Origin: Acestrorhynchus altus
Taxonomy: Eukaryota; Chordata; Actinopteri; Characiformes; Acestrorhynchidae
DNA: 64,000 bases
Reading direction: 5' to 3'
Assembly (NCBI GenBank): GCA_034509495.1
Contig: CM067522.1
Span: 3,343,268 to 3,407,267, forward strand
Position 1 is the first letter of the stretch, and each line of letters opens with the position of its first letter. The position numbers and the translations under genes are program-made. Positions 63,431 to 64,000 of this stretch are shown here, piece by piece. The notes beneath the pieces are model-generated. The model saw nothing but the letters and a program-made list of their open reading frames with translations. It was not told where the DNA came from and searched no databases.

Positions 63431-64000
63431 AAGCTGGGATGCCAGTTTTGGCAACCAGAGGTTAAAAAGTGCTTCTTTTGTAAATAGATAAACATAATAA
63501 AGCAGGCCTCGCGCTTGGTTATAGGTCTACCTTCTCTGATGCTTTGATAAGACAAAGAGTCAAAAGACCAGTCTTGACCACTTCTAGCCACAAACTATTC
63601 TATTTGTGACAGAACTCAATAGGCTTTGTACTGACTGTATTTCTGAGAGGTAGATATGATTAGATTCTGTCCTAAATATCTTCATTAATACACTGATATG
63701 AACAACATCAATATCACTTAAGACGTATGTACTCAAAACAAACATGTTTTAATCCAGCACCGATCTAATTACAGGTTAGGAGGCTGCCAAGACCTAAGAG
63801 AGCTCTAACATGCACAGGAAAATTCACTGGTCTGTCAGGCTCAAAGACAAAACATGGTCATGCTGGCTTAGACAAGCTCTACTTTCAGAAACCTGTCCAA
63901 CAAGCTCCTGTGTTAGGTTCCTGACCAGGATCACAATCCCCTCTCTGGATTTCAGAGGTCTAGCTCAAATAGTTTGAGGTTTCATCCCTGTGAGGTTGCA

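Larger units (their letters stand above)
61537..64000 (-). other. TRPM3 intron, continuing past the window
   Basis: Holds the third GACCAGC minisatellite (61795-62130) and a Tc1-like relic (63190-63430). I found no further TRPM3 exon; the next upstream one must lie beyond 64000. Confidence 0.65.

Overview
This is a nuclear genomic window from a ray-finned fish. Evidence: introns with GT-AG borders, three vertebrate-type genes, and abundant fish-style repeats (long CA, GA, AAT and ATC microsatellites, Tc1-like transposon relics with TA target sites, RTE and L2/CR1-type LINE 3' ends, foldback MITEs). The repeat mix hints at an otophysan (characin/catfish-like) lineage, but that is only an impression. 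There is no prokaryotic, phage or CRISPR content.

Layout. Positions 1-14300 hold no gene I can support; they are a patchwork of microsatellites, minisatellites and decayed transposons. FAM219A lies on the + strand, with six coding exons between 14945 and 25198 (184 aa, every junction in frame), then a 3' UTR with poly(A) signals at 25380 and 28453. Facing it on the - strand is a short KLF9-like gene (two coding exons, 31442-32923, 192 aa, three C2H2 fingers); its likely 3' UTR runs down to poly(A) signals near 28620, so the two genes are tail-to-tail with only about 160 bp between them. Also on the - strand, 41021-61536 carries the 3' half of TRPM3: seven coding exons, 847 codons, covering S1-S6, pore, TRP helix, coiled coil and long cytoplasmic tail. 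The 5' half must lie beyond 64000. KLF9 next to TRPM3 matches human 9q21, and FAM219A is on human 9p13, so the set is a conserved linkage group and not the KLF13-TRPM1 paralogous region.

The most consequential observation is technical. 32578-35545 and 35547-38514 are almost identical 2968-bp blocks, offset by 2969 and joined by a single N at 35546. The block contains KLF9 exon 1 and its CpG-rich promoter. It looks like two overlapping contig ends or haplotypes that were not merged, so the second KLF9 exon 1 is probably not a real gene copy.

No wholly new system was found. The best biological leads are: a strong-context upstream ORF whose stop overlaps the KLF9 start (ATGA); three CCAAT boxes spaced exactly 30 bp with a GC box upstream of KLF9; loss of the usual KLF9 N-terminal repression motif; an open in-frame 144-codon extension through CA/GA microsatellites upstream of FAM219A; a 98-bp CT tract abutting a TRPM3 splice acceptor; and three dispersed arrays of a GACCAGC-rich minisatellite.
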